Positions 1 to 7,530 of a stretch of 34,506 nucleotides of DNA are shown one piece after another; position 1 is the stretch's first letter, and each line of letters starts with the position of its first letter. The notes beneath the pieces were generated by a model. That model did no database searches. It worked only from the letters and a program-made list of their open reading frames with translations, and was not told the origin of the DNA. The stretch lies in assembly GCF_013044515.1 (NCBI RefSeq), contig NZ_JABEPR010000013.1, positions 1 through 34,506 of the forward strand. Reading direction: 5' to 3'. A program made the position numbers and the translations under genes. This DNA comes from Sphingomonas sp. ID1715. GTDB lineage: Bacteria > Pseudomonadota > Alphaproteobacteria > Sphingomonadales > Sphingomonadaceae.

Positions 1-299
1 GATCCTGAAACGGCCCGATCCTAGGCAGTGGCTGAACCTTGCGCTGATAGTCGAATGCGCCTTCCGGCGCCCGGATCGCCTTGCGGATCACCTTCCGCGA
101 CACATGCAAATCCCGCGCGATCGCCTTGATCGCCTTGCCGCCGGCATACTCGCGCCGAATCCGAACCACTGTCTCCAAAATCAACATCCCGATCTCGCCG
201 CCTGAAAATCCAGCCGGCTGCTTAAACCATCGAAATGAGGGGTCCCTTTTAGACGCCGATCACCCCGCTAACGGGGTCCTTTTTGCACGCCGATCCACA
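1..299 (-). mobile_element. IS21-family insertion sequence, left-end fragment
   Basis: This is the terminal part of an IS21-type element, read on the minus strand. Two near-identical 23-bp copies lie at 239-261 and 273-295 (both begin ggggtcc and end gacgccgatc or cacgccgatc). Repeated transposase-binding sites at the ends are typical of this family. Between them is a small hairpin (acccc/ggggt). Read outward, the element ends in TGTGGATCGG, so its boundary is at about 297-299; IS21 ends characteristically begin with TG. An istA-like reading frame starts just inside. The other end, istB and any target duplication lie outside the window. The boundary is placed where PHA synthase similarity begins on the other side. 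Confidence 0.8.
2..187 (-). CDS. istA: IS21 transposase IstA, N-terminal fragment
   Basis: 62 codons are visible before the window ends. The protein starts MLILETVVRIRREYAGG and continues with KAIARDLHVSRKVIRKAIR, a helix-turn-helix of the kind that opens IS21-family IstA transposases (roughly residues 8-40). The catalytic DDE domain would follow and lies outside the window. The ATG at 185-187 is the first start inside the repeated IS end, which fits the usual IS21 layout of end repeats, short leader, then istA. The partner ATPase gene istB cannot be seen. Whether the element is complete and active cannot be judged. Confidence 0.75.
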   Translation of the reverse strand, partial: MLILETVVRIRREYAGGKAIKAIARDLHVSRKVIRKAIRAPEGAFDYQRKVQPLPRIGPFQD

Positions 300-902
300 G
301 CGGCGACCTTCAACCTGCTGCGCGGGCGCGACCTGATCTGGAACTACGTCGTCAACAACTATCTGCTCGGCAACGACTATCCGCAGTTCGACCTGCTGCA
401 CTGGAACGGCGACACGACCAACCTGCCCGCCAAATGGCACCGCGCCTATCTGACCGACCTCTACCGCGACAATAAGCTGGTGGTGCCCAAGGCGATGACC
501 GTGCTTGGCCAGCCGCTCGACCTGCGCGACGTGAAGACGCCCACTTACGTCCAGGCGGGGCGCGAGGACCATATCGCGCCGGCCGAAAGCGTGTGGAAGA
601 TCACCGACCATTTCACCGGCCCGGTCCGCTTCGTACTCGCCGGCTCCGGCCACATCGCGGGCGTGGTCAACCCGCCGAGCGCGGGCAAATATCAATATTG
701 GACGAACGAGAGTGGCGCGAAATCGCTCGAGGAGTTCGTTGCCGGCGCTACCGAGACCAAGGGCAGCTGGTGGCCCGACTGGATCAAGTGGATCAACGAG
801 CGGGCGCCCGCGAAGATCAAGGCCGAGGGCGCGCGGGTTCCCGGCGCCGGCAGCCTCCCATCCTTGGACGATGCACCGGGAAGCTACGTCCGCACGCGGT
901 GA
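300..902 (+). pseudogene. phaC: PHA synthase (class I PhaC), 3' remnant truncated by IS
   Basis: This is the C-terminal 200 residues of a poly(3-hydroxyalkanoate) synthase, which polymerises hydroxyacyl-CoA into storage granules. The part seen begins FNLLRGRDLIWNYVVNNYLL, a conserved class I PhaC segment. It keeps the catalytic Asp in GREDHIAP (about residue 90 of the fragment) and the catalytic His in GSGHIAGVVNPP (about residue 118). The upstream lipase-box Cys and the N-terminal domain, about two thirds of a normal synthase, are missing, replaced by the IS end. The frame happens to stay open into the IS. Without the nucleophile Cys the remnant cannot be an active synthase. If the window edge is a contig break, the other half may exist elsewhere. 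Confidence 0.85.
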
Positions 903-1023
903 CAGGTGACGGACATCGAGAAGGAGCCGGTCTGCCGCACGGCGGCGAAGTGAGCGGACGCACGGCCATGGCTGGCGGAGCCGTGGCACTGGAGGCGGCC
1001 TCGGGCCTGGCTAAGTTGCCCGC

Positions 1024-1801
1024 ATGACTGACCACGCCTTCACCCGTGCGGGTGCCCTCATCCGCGCCACCGAACTGGCCGCGGGCCCATGGGACGCGCG
1101 GCTGCAGCATGGCGGGGCGCCGTCCTCGCTCGCCACCTGGGCGGCCGAGCAGGTGCCGACGTCTGCCCCGATGCGCATCGCGCGGGTCACGGTCGATCTG
1201 ATGCGCCCGGTGCCCGTTGCCGATCTCGCCCTCGAGACGACGGTGCTGCGTGAAGGGCGCAAGATCCAGCTCGTGCAGGTGCGGCTATCGAATGGCGACG
1301 CCGAGGTGGCGCGGGCCTTGGTGCTGAAGGTGCGCACTGTCGACCAGCCCCTTCCCGCGTCCATGCTGCCTCCGCTCGACGCGCCGGCCCCTGAACAGGT
1401 GGAGGCAACGGGCGTCGGCCTGCGCTCCGGCGCCCGCAACTTTGGCGCAAATTTCGACATCCGGCGCATCCGCGGCGGCTTTGCCGATCATGGTCCCGGC
1501 CAGGTCTGGTTCCATCAGCATCGCCCGCTGATCGAAGGCGAGCCGCTCTCGCCCGCCATGCGCGCCGTCGCGGTCGCCGACTTCTCGAACGGCATTTCGG
1601 CGCGGCTGCCCTTTGAGGACCTTCATCAACGGCGACCTGACCGTCAGCCTAGCGCGCGAGCCGCGGGGCGAGTGGATCTTCTCGGACGCCGACACCTGGG
1701 CCTCACCCGACGGCACCGGCTCCGCCACAACCCGCTTGGCCGACCGCGACGGCTATTTCGGCCACGCCATCCAATCGCTGATCCTTGAGCGCCGAGGCTG
1801 A
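1024..1801 (+). pseudogene. acyl-CoA thioesterase-like protein, frameshifted
   Basis: The protein resembles TesB-like double-hotdog thioesterase family proteins, which hydrolyse acyl-CoA. Frame one (from ATG 1024) gives MTDHAFTRAG, the conserved LQHGGAPSSLATWAAEQ region, and continues to SARLPFED near 1620. From there the expected C-terminal segment TFINGDLTVSLAREPRGEW, ending [17 protein letters not shown], is read in the next frame (about 1619-1801). Without a shift, frame one runs on to 1788 through an Arg-rich, non-homologous tail. A net one-base frame change around 1610-1621 is therefore needed to rebuild the full protein. It could be a real inactivating mutation or a sequencing error. 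No membrane or signal segment is seen, so a cytoplasmic enzyme is expected. Confidence 0.7.
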
Positions 1802-1811
1802 GGGCGTGAAA

Positions 1812-1888
1812 TGGTCGGGGAGAGAGGATTCGAACCTCCGGCCCCTGCCTCCCGAAGACAGTGCTCTACCAGGCTGAGCTACTCCCCG
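1812..1888 (-). tRNA. tRNA-Pro (anticodon CGG)
   Basis: The reverse complement folds as a full cloverleaf. The acceptor strand CGGGGAG pairs with CTCCCCG, the D-arm region contains AGCTCAGCCTGGTAGAGC, and the anticodon stem CTGTC/GGCAG carries the loop TTCGGGA with anticodon CGG. The T arm contains GGTTCGAATCC. The terminal CCA is encoded (1812-1814). Length is 77 nt including CCA. It lies downstream of uvrB on the same strand and has its own likely promoter. Confidence 0.97.
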
Positions 1889-1933
1889 ACCGGGACCGGG
1901 TCGCCGAAGCGCCCCGCGGAGGCAAGACGTGGG

Positions 1934-1962
1934 CCCTTAGCGGGACCGGTCGGGGGTTTCAA
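1934..1962 (-). promoter_or_regulatory. putative promoter of tRNA-Pro
   Basis: On the minus strand there is a TTGAAA box (1957-1962), a 17-bp spacer and a TAAGGG box (1934-1939), about 46 bp upstream of the tRNA 5' end. Spacing is ideal for a sigma-70-type promoter; the -10 match is moderate. It is called from pattern only. Confidence 0.4.
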
Positions 1963-2011
1963 GCAGCACTTTACGGCAAACGCCCAACCCCGCGGCCGAA
2001 GCTTGGCGTCG

Positions 2012-4207
2012 CTAGCGGCGCCCGCGCTTGGCCACGCGCATCTGCTGCTGCTTGCCGTAACGCGTCTTGCGGGTGCCGGGCTTGCCTTCGTTCGAGCGGC
2101 CCATCATCGGCGCCTTATGCTCCTCGACGGGCAAGCCTAGTTCCTGCTGCTCGAGAGTGCGGATCTCGTCGCGGATGCGCGCGGCGGTCTCGAACTCCAG
2201 GTTCGCGGCGGCGTCGCGCATCTGCTTTTCCAAGTCTTCGATATAGGCGCGCAGATTGTGGCCGACCATGTGCGGCCGGTCTTCGTCGATCTCGACCAGC
2301 ACCGAGTCCTTCGTCGCAACATGGGCGATGATGTCGCCGATGTTGCGCTTGATCGTCTGCGGCGTGATGCCGTGCTCGCGGTTATAGGCCTCCTGCTTCT
2401 CTCGCCGGCGCGCGGTCTCGCGCATCGCCCGCTCCATCGAGCCGGTGATCGAGTCGGCATAGAGGATCACCCGGCCTTCCACGTTGCGCGCCGCGCGGCC
2501 GATCGTCTGGATCAGCGACGTCTCGGAACGGAGGAACCCTTCCTTGTCCGCATCGAGGATCGCGACCAGCCCGCATTCGGGAATGTCGAGCCCCTCGCGC
2601 AGCAGGTTGATTCCGACCAGCACGTCATAGACGCCCAGCCGCAGGTCGCGGATCAACTCGATACGTTCCAGCGTCTCGACGTCGGAGTGCATGTAGCGGA
2701 CCTTCAAGCCCGCCTCGTGCAGATATTCGGTCAGGTCCTCGGCCATCCGCTTGGTGAGGGTGGTGACGAGCGCGCGATAGCCGTTATTGGCCGTGATCCG
2801 GCATTCGTTCACCAAATCGTCGACCTGGTCCTCGATCGGGCGGATCTCGACGGGCGGATCGATCAGGCCTGTCGGGCGGATCACCTGTTCGCAGAAGACG
2901 CCGCCGGTCTGCTCCATCTCCCAGTCGCCAGGAGTCGCGGACACGTACACCGTCTGCGGCCGCATCGCATTCCACTCGTTGAAGCGTAACGGGCGATTGT
3001 CGATCGCGGACGGCAGGCGGAAGCCGTACTCGGCCAGCGTCAGCTTGCGGCGATGGTCGCCCCGGCTCATGCCGTTCACCTGGCCGATCGTGACATGGCT
3101 CTCGTCGACGAACAGCAGCGCGTTCTCGGGCAGATATTCAAACAAAGTCGGCGGCGGCTCGCCGGGCAGGCGGCCGGTCAGGAAGCGCGAATAATTCTCG
3201 ATGCCTGCGCAGGACCCCGTCGCCGCGATCATCTCCAGATCGAAATTGGTGCGCTGCTCCAGCCGCTGCGCCTCCAGCAATTTGCCCTCGGCGACCAGCT
3301 CCTTCAGTCGCTCGGCCAGTTCGTGGCGGATCGCCTCGGTCGCCTGTTTAAGTGTGGGCCCAGGCGTCACATAGTGGGAGTTGGCGTAGATCTTCACATA
3401 GTCGAGGCTGGCGACCTTCTTGCCGGTCAGCGGATCGAACTCGACGATCTCCTCGATCTCGTCGCCGAAGAACGCGATGCGCCACGCCGTGTCTTCATAG
3501 TGCGACGGAAACACTTCGAGATTGTCGCCGCGCACCCGGAAATTGCCGCGATTGAAGGCGGCGTCGTTGCGCTTGTACTGCAGCGCCACGAGCTTGCGCA
3601 CGATCTCCTGCTGATCGGCGCCCTGGCCCTTCTTCAGGCTGAACGTCATCGCCGAATAGGTTTCGACCGAGCCGATGCCGTAGAGGCAGGAGACGGAAGC
3701 GACGATCAGCACGTCGTCCCGCTCCAGCAGGGACCGCGTGGCGGAGTGCCGCATCCGGTCGATCGCCTCATTTACCGAGCTTTCCTTCTCGATGTAGGTG
3801 TCCGACCGGGGCACATAGGCCTCGGGCTGGTAATAATCGTAATAGCTGACGAAATACTCGACTGCATTCTCGGGGAAGAAGCTCTTGAACTCGCCATAGA
3901 GTTGGGCAGCTAGGATCTTGTTGGGCGCGAGGACGAGAGCGGGCCGCTGCAGCGTCTCGACCACCTTGGCCATGGTAAAGGTCTTGCCCGAACCGGTGAC
4001 ACCCAGCAGCACCTGGTCGCGCTCGCCCTGCAGCGCCGCTTCGGTCAGTTCCTTGATCGCGGTCGGCTGGTCGCCGGCCGGCTCATAGTCCGACACCAAT
4101 TTGAAGCGCTTGCCCCCTTCCGACTTGTCCGGCCGGTGCGGCTTGTGCGGCGTGAAATCGTCGGCCGTTTCGGGCTCGGCCAGGCTGGTGCGGATTTGAA
4201 TCGCCAT
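2012..4207 (-). CDS. uvrB: excinuclease ABC subunit B (UvrB)
   Basis: This is the UvrB helicase-like subunit of nucleotide excision repair. It loads with UvrA onto damaged DNA, verifies the lesion and recruits UvrC. At 731 residues it is slightly longer than the family norm, mostly because of about 30 extra N-terminal residues and a basic C-terminal tail. Visible motifs are Walker A GVTGSGKT (69-76), the damage-probing beta-hairpin with [20 protein letters not shown] (about 122-141), the DESH box (368-371), late helicase motifs including [13 protein letters not shown] and QTIGRAARN, and a C-terminal UVR motif (roughly 655-690) that contacts UvrC. The start at 4207 is followed by a plausible but poorly conserved N-terminus. 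It is divergent from the lipoprotein gene at 4273 across 65 bp. Confidence 0.98.
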   Translation of the reverse strand: MAIQIRTSLAEPETADDFTPHKPHRPDKSEGGKRFKLVSDYEPAGDQPTAIKELTEAALQGERDQVLLGVTGSGKTFTMAKVVETLQRPALVLAPNKILAAQLYGEFKSFFPENAVEYFVSYYDYYQPEAYVPRSDTYIEKESSVNEAIDRMRHSATRSLLERDDVLIVASVSCLYGIGSVETYSAMTFSLKKGQGADQQEIVRKLVALQYKRNDAAFNRGNFRVRGDNLEVFPSHYEDTAWRIAFFGDEIEEIVEFDPLTGKKVASLDYVKIYANSHYVTPGPTLKQATEAIRHELAERLKELVAEGKLLEAQRLEQRTNFDLEMIAATGSCAGIENYSRFLTGRLPGEPPPTLFEYLPENALLFVDESHVTIGQVNGMSRGDHRRKLTLAEYGFRLPSAIDNRPLRFNEWNAMRPQTVYVSATPGDWEMEQTGGVFCEQVIRPTGLIDPPVEIRPIEDQVDDLVNECRITANNGYRALVTTLTKRMAEDLTEYLHEAGLKVRYMHSDVETLERIELIRDLRLGVYDVLVGINLLREGLDIPECGLVAILDADKEGFLRSETSLIQTIGRAARNVEGRVILYADSITGSMERAMRETARRREKQEAYNREHGITPQTIKRNIGDIIAHVATKDSVLVEIDEDRPHMVGHNLRAYIEDLEKQMRDAAANLEFETAARIRDEIRTLEQQELGLPVEEHKAPMMGRSNEGKPGTRKTRYGKQQQMRVAKRGRR

Positions 4208-4272
4208 CGCTTGCCGATATGGTCCCGCTGGGCGGCCGCCGCAACGCGCGGCAGGGGAGGGGACTCAAGTCG

Positions 4273-4830
4273 ATGAAGAAAGTCGTTTTGCTGGGCGCAC
4301 TGGCGCTGGCCGCGTGCAACAAGGAGCCCGAGGTCAAGATCGAGAATGCCACGCCGGCGCAGGTCGCCAGCAAAGTGCGCGCGGCGCGCGGCGCCGAGAC
4401 CAAGCTGCAGCCCGGCCAATGGCAGGTGGTGAGCTCGATGGACCTGTTGGACGTGCAAGGCGTGCCGGCGGAGACCGCCGCGCGCATGAAGATGGCGATG
4501 ACGCGCACCTCGAGCAATCTGCAATGCGTGTCGAAGGAACAGGCGGACAATCCCAACGCCGGCCTGTTCGCCGGACAGAACAACAGCCGCTGCAAATATG
4601 AAAGCTTCGAGATGACCGGCGGCAAGATCGCGGCCAAGATGCGCTGCCCGGGCGAAAACGGCGCCGAGATGCTGATGACGATGGACGGCAGCTTCGATCC
4701 GAAAAGCTATCAGGTCACCGCCGACATGAACATGAACATGGGCGCGTCGGGCCAGAAGATGCGCATGACGATGAAGTCGACCGGCACGCGCGTCGGCGAA
4801 TGCCCGGCTGGCCAGGCCAAGACCGGCTGA
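4273..4830 (+). CDS. DUF3617-like lipoprotein
   Basis: This is a predicted lipoprotein of 185 residues. The N-terminus MKKVVLLGALALAAC is a short signal peptide with lipobox LAAC, so Cys15 would be lipidated after cleavage. The mature part, with PGQWQVVSSMDLLDVQG, two SNLQCVSKEQ/SRCKYESFEM cysteine segments and a Met-rich stretch, resembles DUF3617-type periplasmic proteins common in sphingomonads, whose function is unknown. ATG 4273 is chosen over in-frame upstream starts because it gives a clean signal peptide and is preceded by GGGGAGGGG. It ends tail-to-tail with the hydrolase gene; the two stop codons abut inside a 16-bp palindrome. Confidence 0.8.
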   Translation: MKKVVLLGALALAACNKEPEVKIENATPAQVASKVRAARGAETKLQPGQWQVVSSMDLLDVQGVPAETAARMKMAMTRTSSNLQCVSKEQADNPNAGLFAGQNNSRCKYESFEMTGGKIAAKMRCPGENGAEMLMTMDGSFDPKSYQVTADMNMNMGASGQKMRMTMKSTGTRVGECPAGQAKTG

Positions 4831-4839
4831 TCAGCCGGG
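4824..4839. terminator. 16-bp perfect palindrome over two convergent stop codons
   Basis: CCGGCTGATCAGCCGG is a perfect palindrome. Its centre contains the TGA stop of the plus-strand lipoprotein gene (4828-4830) directly followed by the TCA that is the minus-strand stop of the hydrolase gene (4831-4833). It could fold in either transcript, but there is no loop and no U-tract, so a terminator role is only suggested. Confidence 0.3.
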
Positions 4840-5856
4840 CGGCAGCGCGGTGGCGGCGATCCGCTCAAAGAGCGGCGTCGCCGCTGGCAGCCGGTCCTCG
4901 CGCGTGTTGCCGAGCCGGACGAGCACGACCGAGTGGCCGCCGCGGCTGCCGGTGAAGACGAACTGGCCGAGATGGCCGCGCATCGAGACGAGACCGTTCG
5001 GCGACAGCCAGACATGGCCGCCATAGCGCGGATTGGTTTCCGCCGGGGTCTTCAGGAAGGCGAGCCATGCGGGCGTGACGACCTGCTCGCCGTTCGCGCT
5101 CTTGCCGTCGACCAGCAGCCGGCCCATCCGTGCCCAGTCCTTCAGGCTCATATGGATCAGCGATCCGCCGATCTGCGTGCCGGCGCCGTCGAACTCCAGG
5201 AATGCGCTGGTCACGCCGGACGGGCCGAACAGCCGCGCCTGGGCGAAGTCGCGATAGGCCTGCGCCCGCACGCGCGGATCGCGGCTCGGCGTCAGGGTGC
5301 GCGTGACGATCTCGGCCAGGATGATGCTGGTCAGTGAATCATAGTTGAAGCGCGTGCCCGGAGCGGCGGCGAGCGGCCGGGCGATCGCGCGCGCGGCCAT
5401 GTCCTCCGTGCCGCCCACGAACAGCACCTGGTTGGTGTCGCTATTCTCAACCGGCGTGCCGACTTCGATATGGCGCAGCCCCGATGACATGTTGAGCAGC
5501 TGCCGCAACGTGATCCGCCGCCGTGCATCGCCCTGCCATTTCGCCACCGGTGCCGGCGCGTCGAGCGCCAGCCGCCCGTCCGCGACCAGTTCGCCGACCA
5601 GCAGCGCGGTGACGCTCTTCGCCATCGACCAGCTGATGAACCGGTTCGCGTCGGAATAGCCAGGCGCATAACGCTGCGCGACCGGGTTGCCGTCGACCAC
5701 CAGCAGCACCGCGCGCGTGTCGCCCTGATCGGGGGCGAACAAGGGCGCGATCACGTCCGGCGGCGCGGCCGCGGAGCCGGGGACCGCGCACAGGAGCAGC
5801 GAAGCGAGGAGGGCTCGGGGAAAGGTCGTTCGGTCAGCACCCATGGCGCACCCCAT
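4831..5856 (-). CDS. serine hydrolase, beta-lactamase/esterase fold (class C type)
   Basis: This secreted or periplasmic serine hydrolase belongs to the penicillin-binding-protein-like (beta-lactamase family, Pfam PF00144 type) group. A hydrophobic signal segment spans about residues 13-30 (LLASLLLCAVPGSAAA). The catalytic SxxK motif is SMAK (Ser77, Lys80), the second motif is YDS (172-174), and a late GHLGQ segment lies where the third motif is expected. Family members act as esterases, D-amino-acid peptidases or nylon-oligomer-type amidases; the sequence does not say which. ATG 5856 opens the frame; ATG 5844 (MGADRTTF) is an equally good start and keeps the signal peptide. It is divergent from the small gene at 5955, with a palindromic repeat between them. 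Confidence 0.85.
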   Translation of the reverse strand: MGCAMGADRTTFPRALLASLLLCAVPGSAAAPPDVIAPLFAPDQGDTRAVLLVVDGNPVAQRYAPGYSDANRFISWSMAKSVTALLVGELVADGRLALDAPAPVAKWQGDARRRITLRQLLNMSSGLRHIEVGTPVENSDTNQVLFVGGTEDMAARAIARPLAAAPGTRFNYDSLTSIILAEIVTRTLTPSRDPRVRAQAYRDFAQARLFGPSGVTSAFLEFDGAGTQIGGSLIHMSLKDWARMGRLLVDGKSANGEQVVTPAWLAFLKTPAETNPRYGGHVWLSPNGLVSMRGHLGQFVFTGSRGGHSVVLVRLGNTREDRLPAATPLFERIAATALPPG

Positions 5857-5864
5857 TCCGGCTG

Positions 5865-5937
5865 GGCTGAGCCTGTCGAAGCCCTTCCCTTCTTCCTGCT
5901 TTGTGCCCAGAAAGGGAGGGCTTCGACAAGCTCAGCC
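5865..5937. repeat. palindromic repeat (family with core CTTCGACAAGCTCAG)
   Basis: Left arm ggctgagcctgtcgaagcc (from 5865) and right arm ggcttcgacaagctcagcc (to 5937) are inverted copies with one mismatch. A partly paired centre (cccttccctt/aaagggaggg) separates them. Such REP-like palindromes are scattered between genes in sphingomonad genomes. Here it fills the gap between two divergent genes. Confidence 0.8.
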
Positions 5938-5954
5938 AAGCGGGAGGAGGGGGC

Positions 5955-6302
5955 GTGATCATCGGCAAGCGCCGTGCTGCCATCTGGATCGCCGCGGTGC
6001 TCGCCGCCGCCCTCGTTGCTGCCTTCCTCTACGCCCGTTCGCTCAAGCCGCAGCTGGAGCTCGGCACCGGCTATGCCGCGCGCGTCGCCTGTGCCTGCCG
6101 CTATATCGGCAACCGCCCGCTCAAATCCTGCTATGCCGATTTCGAGCCCGGCATGGAGATGATCCGCCTGTCCGAGAACGCGGCCGAAAAGAGCGTCACC
6201 GCCAGCGTCCCCCTCCTCGCCACCCGCACCGCCCGCTTCGACCCCCTGCTCGGCTGCCAACCTGAGCCGTATCGGGGCGAGGAGTATGTGATCCGGCGTT
6301 AG
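5955..6302 (+). CDS. small membrane-anchored cysteine-containing protein, unknown
   Basis: A 115-residue protein begins at GTG 5955, which follows the strong ribosome-binding stretch ggaggagggggc. Residues 4-24 form one transmembrane or signal-anchor helix (KRRAAIWIAAVLAAALVAAF). The rest lies outside the membrane by the positive-inside rule and contains four Cys (VACACRY, KSCYADF and LLGCQPE), possibly two disulfides. I do not recognise the family by name. The gene sits head-to-head with the serine hydrolase, so the two may share an upstream region and a location in the periplasm, but no functional link can be shown. Confidence 0.65.
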   Translation: MIIGKRRAAIWIAAVLAAALVAAFLYARSLKPQLELGTGYAARVACACRYIGNRPLKSCYADFEPGMEMIRLSENAAEKSVTASVPLLATRTARFDPLLGCQPEPYRGEEYVIRR

Positions 6303-6324
6303 CGCCAACGGGCGAGTTGATCCT

Positions 6325-6340
6325 GGACAAAGTCTTGTCC
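6325..6340. promoter_or_regulatory. putative antitoxin operator upstream of yefM
   Basis: GGACAAAGTCTTGTCC is a perfect inverted repeat with 6-bp arms and a 4-bp centre. It lies 11 bp before the antitoxin start codon, next to a TTGATC box that could be a -35 element. YefM antitoxins repress their own operon by binding palindromes at the promoter, so this is a good operator candidate. The sequence differs from the E. coli site as I remember it. Confidence 0.45.
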
Positions 6341-6351
6341 GCATCTCCGCC

Positions 6352-6600
6352 ATGCAAAGCGTCAGCTATTCGGAAGCTCGCGAGAATCTGACGGCAGTGA
6401 TCGACAAGGTCGTCGCCGACCGCGCGCCGATCGCGATCGCGCGCCAGCGCGGTGAAGGTGCGGTAATGGTGTCAGCCAGCGAATGGGCGTCGATCGAGGA
6501 GACGCTGTACCTCCTGCGCTCTCCGAAGAACGCCGAGCGGCTGCTGGAGGCAGTGCGCGGGCTCGAAGCTGGCGAGGCCAAAGGCATCGACTTCCAGTGA
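6352..6600 (+). CDS. yefM: antitoxin, Phd/YefM family
   Basis: This 82-residue antitoxin binds and neutralises the YoeB-type RNase encoded next to it and usually represses its own promoter. The N-terminal DNA-binding part MQSVSYSEARENLTAVIDKV is typical of YefM, followed by PIAIARQRGEGAVMVSASEW and the helix SIEETLYLLRSPKNAERLLE. The C-terminal tail after residue 65 would wrap around the toxin. The stop codon overlaps the toxin's GTG start (GTGA), implying translational coupling. A palindrome just upstream is a likely operator. Confidence 0.93.
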   Translation: MQSVSYSEARENLTAVIDKVVADRAPIAIARQRGEGAVMVSASEWASIEETLYLLRSPKNAERLLEAVRGLEAGEAKGIDFQ

Positions 6601-6863
6601 ACGTCATCTCCTGGTCGACGGCGCGGGAGGACCTTCGCCATTGGCAGGATCACGACGCCCGCATGGCCGACAAGCTCCTCGCGTTGATCGAGGAAAGCCG
6701 CCGTCACCCCTTCAAGGGCACCGGCAAGCCCGAGCCGCTAGGGGGTAACCTCTCCGGCTGGTGGTCCCGCCGGATCAACCAGGAACATCGGTTGGTGTAC
6801 CGGGTTGCGGGGAGTGGTAAGGACCAGACGCTGCAGATCGCGCAGTGCCGGTATGACTACTGA
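6597..6863 (+). CDS. yoeB: YoeB-family toxin with altered catalytic His
   Basis: This 88-residue protein is of the RelE/YoeB ribosome-dependent mRNA interferase family. GTG 6597 overlaps the antitoxin stop. It aligns without gaps with E. coli YoeB through the core: Glu46 (in GTGKPEPL) and Arg65 (in QEHRLVY) sit at the same numbers as the E. coli catalytic residues, and NLSGWWSRRI is conserved. The C-terminus, normally CRYHY with catalytic His83 and Tyr84, reads CRYDY: His is replaced by Asp (GAC) at position 87. This may weaken or abolish RNA cleavage. The reading there is unambiguous. Confidence 0.92.
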   Translation: MNVISWSTAREDLRHWQDHDARMADKLLALIEESRRHPFKGTGKPEPLGGNLSGWWSRRINQEHRLVYRVAGSGKDQTLQIAQCRYDY

Positions 6864-6955
6864 CCAGATCACCCGACATCATCGCGTGGGGATGGCGGGT
6901 GGTGCCCTGCCTAGCGGCAGAGGACTGGGCGGGGACCAGGATTGCTATTGCCAAA

Positions 6956-7528
6956 CTACGATTGGCGGCACTTGGCGAGGGTAGGAGCTTCTACCTGGTG
7001 CCTTAGGATATACCTGGCTCTGCGGAGCACCTCACGGCACCACTCCCTACTACGCCTTCCGGGAATCGGTCGCCGAAGAGTGGCGGCAACAAGGGCTTTT
7101 CTCAATCGAGAACATTCATCGAGTCTCCGTTTGTGCAATGCCAGAGCAGCATCCTCCGCGCCGCGCACCTCCTCTCCAAAATAACCTACGCAAGCATAGG
7201 TGGCGATAATACTTGCCTTGCACCATTTCCTTCGAAGCCCCATGGAAATAATCATTTCCCTGAGCTTGCGAGTGATACTTATTTCGTACTTGCCAGTCAC
7301 GGTCCTTACCAATTGCATCTCAATGGTGCTTGCACCACTCTGGGATTTGCATGTGGCCCATCCGACTGCTGCCCTCGCAACTGACCTCCAGTCTACTCCG
7401 TTGTGTCTCCAAAACCTTCGGTCCTCGGCTTGAACTAGTAAGGCCAGAAACTCATTGTCGATCTCAGTTCGTCCATGCTGACTTATAACAGCATCAACCG
7501 CCCTAATATCTTTTTGTAAAAGAAACAT
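6956..7528 (-). CDS. stand-alone GT51 peptidoglycan transglycosylase-like protein
   Basis: This 190-residue protein has the glycosyltransferase family 51 fold, which polymerises lipid II into glycan strands. Motif 1 is AEDRRFWRHNGVD, with the catalytic Glu at residue 35. Motif 2 is SGASTIEMQLVR (about 64-75). Later motifs are weak: RKLREMIISMGLRRK lacks the usual second acidic residues, and YACVGYFGEEVRG replaces the normal YLN..YFG pattern. No transmembrane helix or transpeptidase domain is seen, unlike MtgA or class A PBPs, so anchoring would need a partner. The start lies 2 bp after the stop of the small membrane-protein gene upstream, so they probably form one operon. The gene is in an AT-richer patch, which suggests acquisition. 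Confidence 0.8.
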   Translation of the reverse strand: MFLLQKDIRAVDAVISQHGRTEIDNEFLALLVQAEDRRFWRHNGVDWRSVARAAVGWATCKSQSGASTIEMQLVRTVTGKYEISITRKLREMIISMGLRRKWCKASIIATYACVGYFGEEVRGAEDAALALHKRRLDECSRLRKALVAATLRRPIPGRRSREWCREVLRRARYILRHQVEAPTLAKCRQS

Positions 7529-7530
7529 GA

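Noticed and set aside
903-1023. Possible small gene between phaC remnant and thioesterase
   Set aside because: No start with a ribosome-binding site and no conserved frame in 121 bp; nothing supported.
6864-7430. Plus-strand frames opposite the transglycosylase gene
   Set aside because: They lack motifs, while the minus frame has clear GT51 signatures; 6864-6955 holds only a small CTGCC/GGCAG hairpin without a U-tract.
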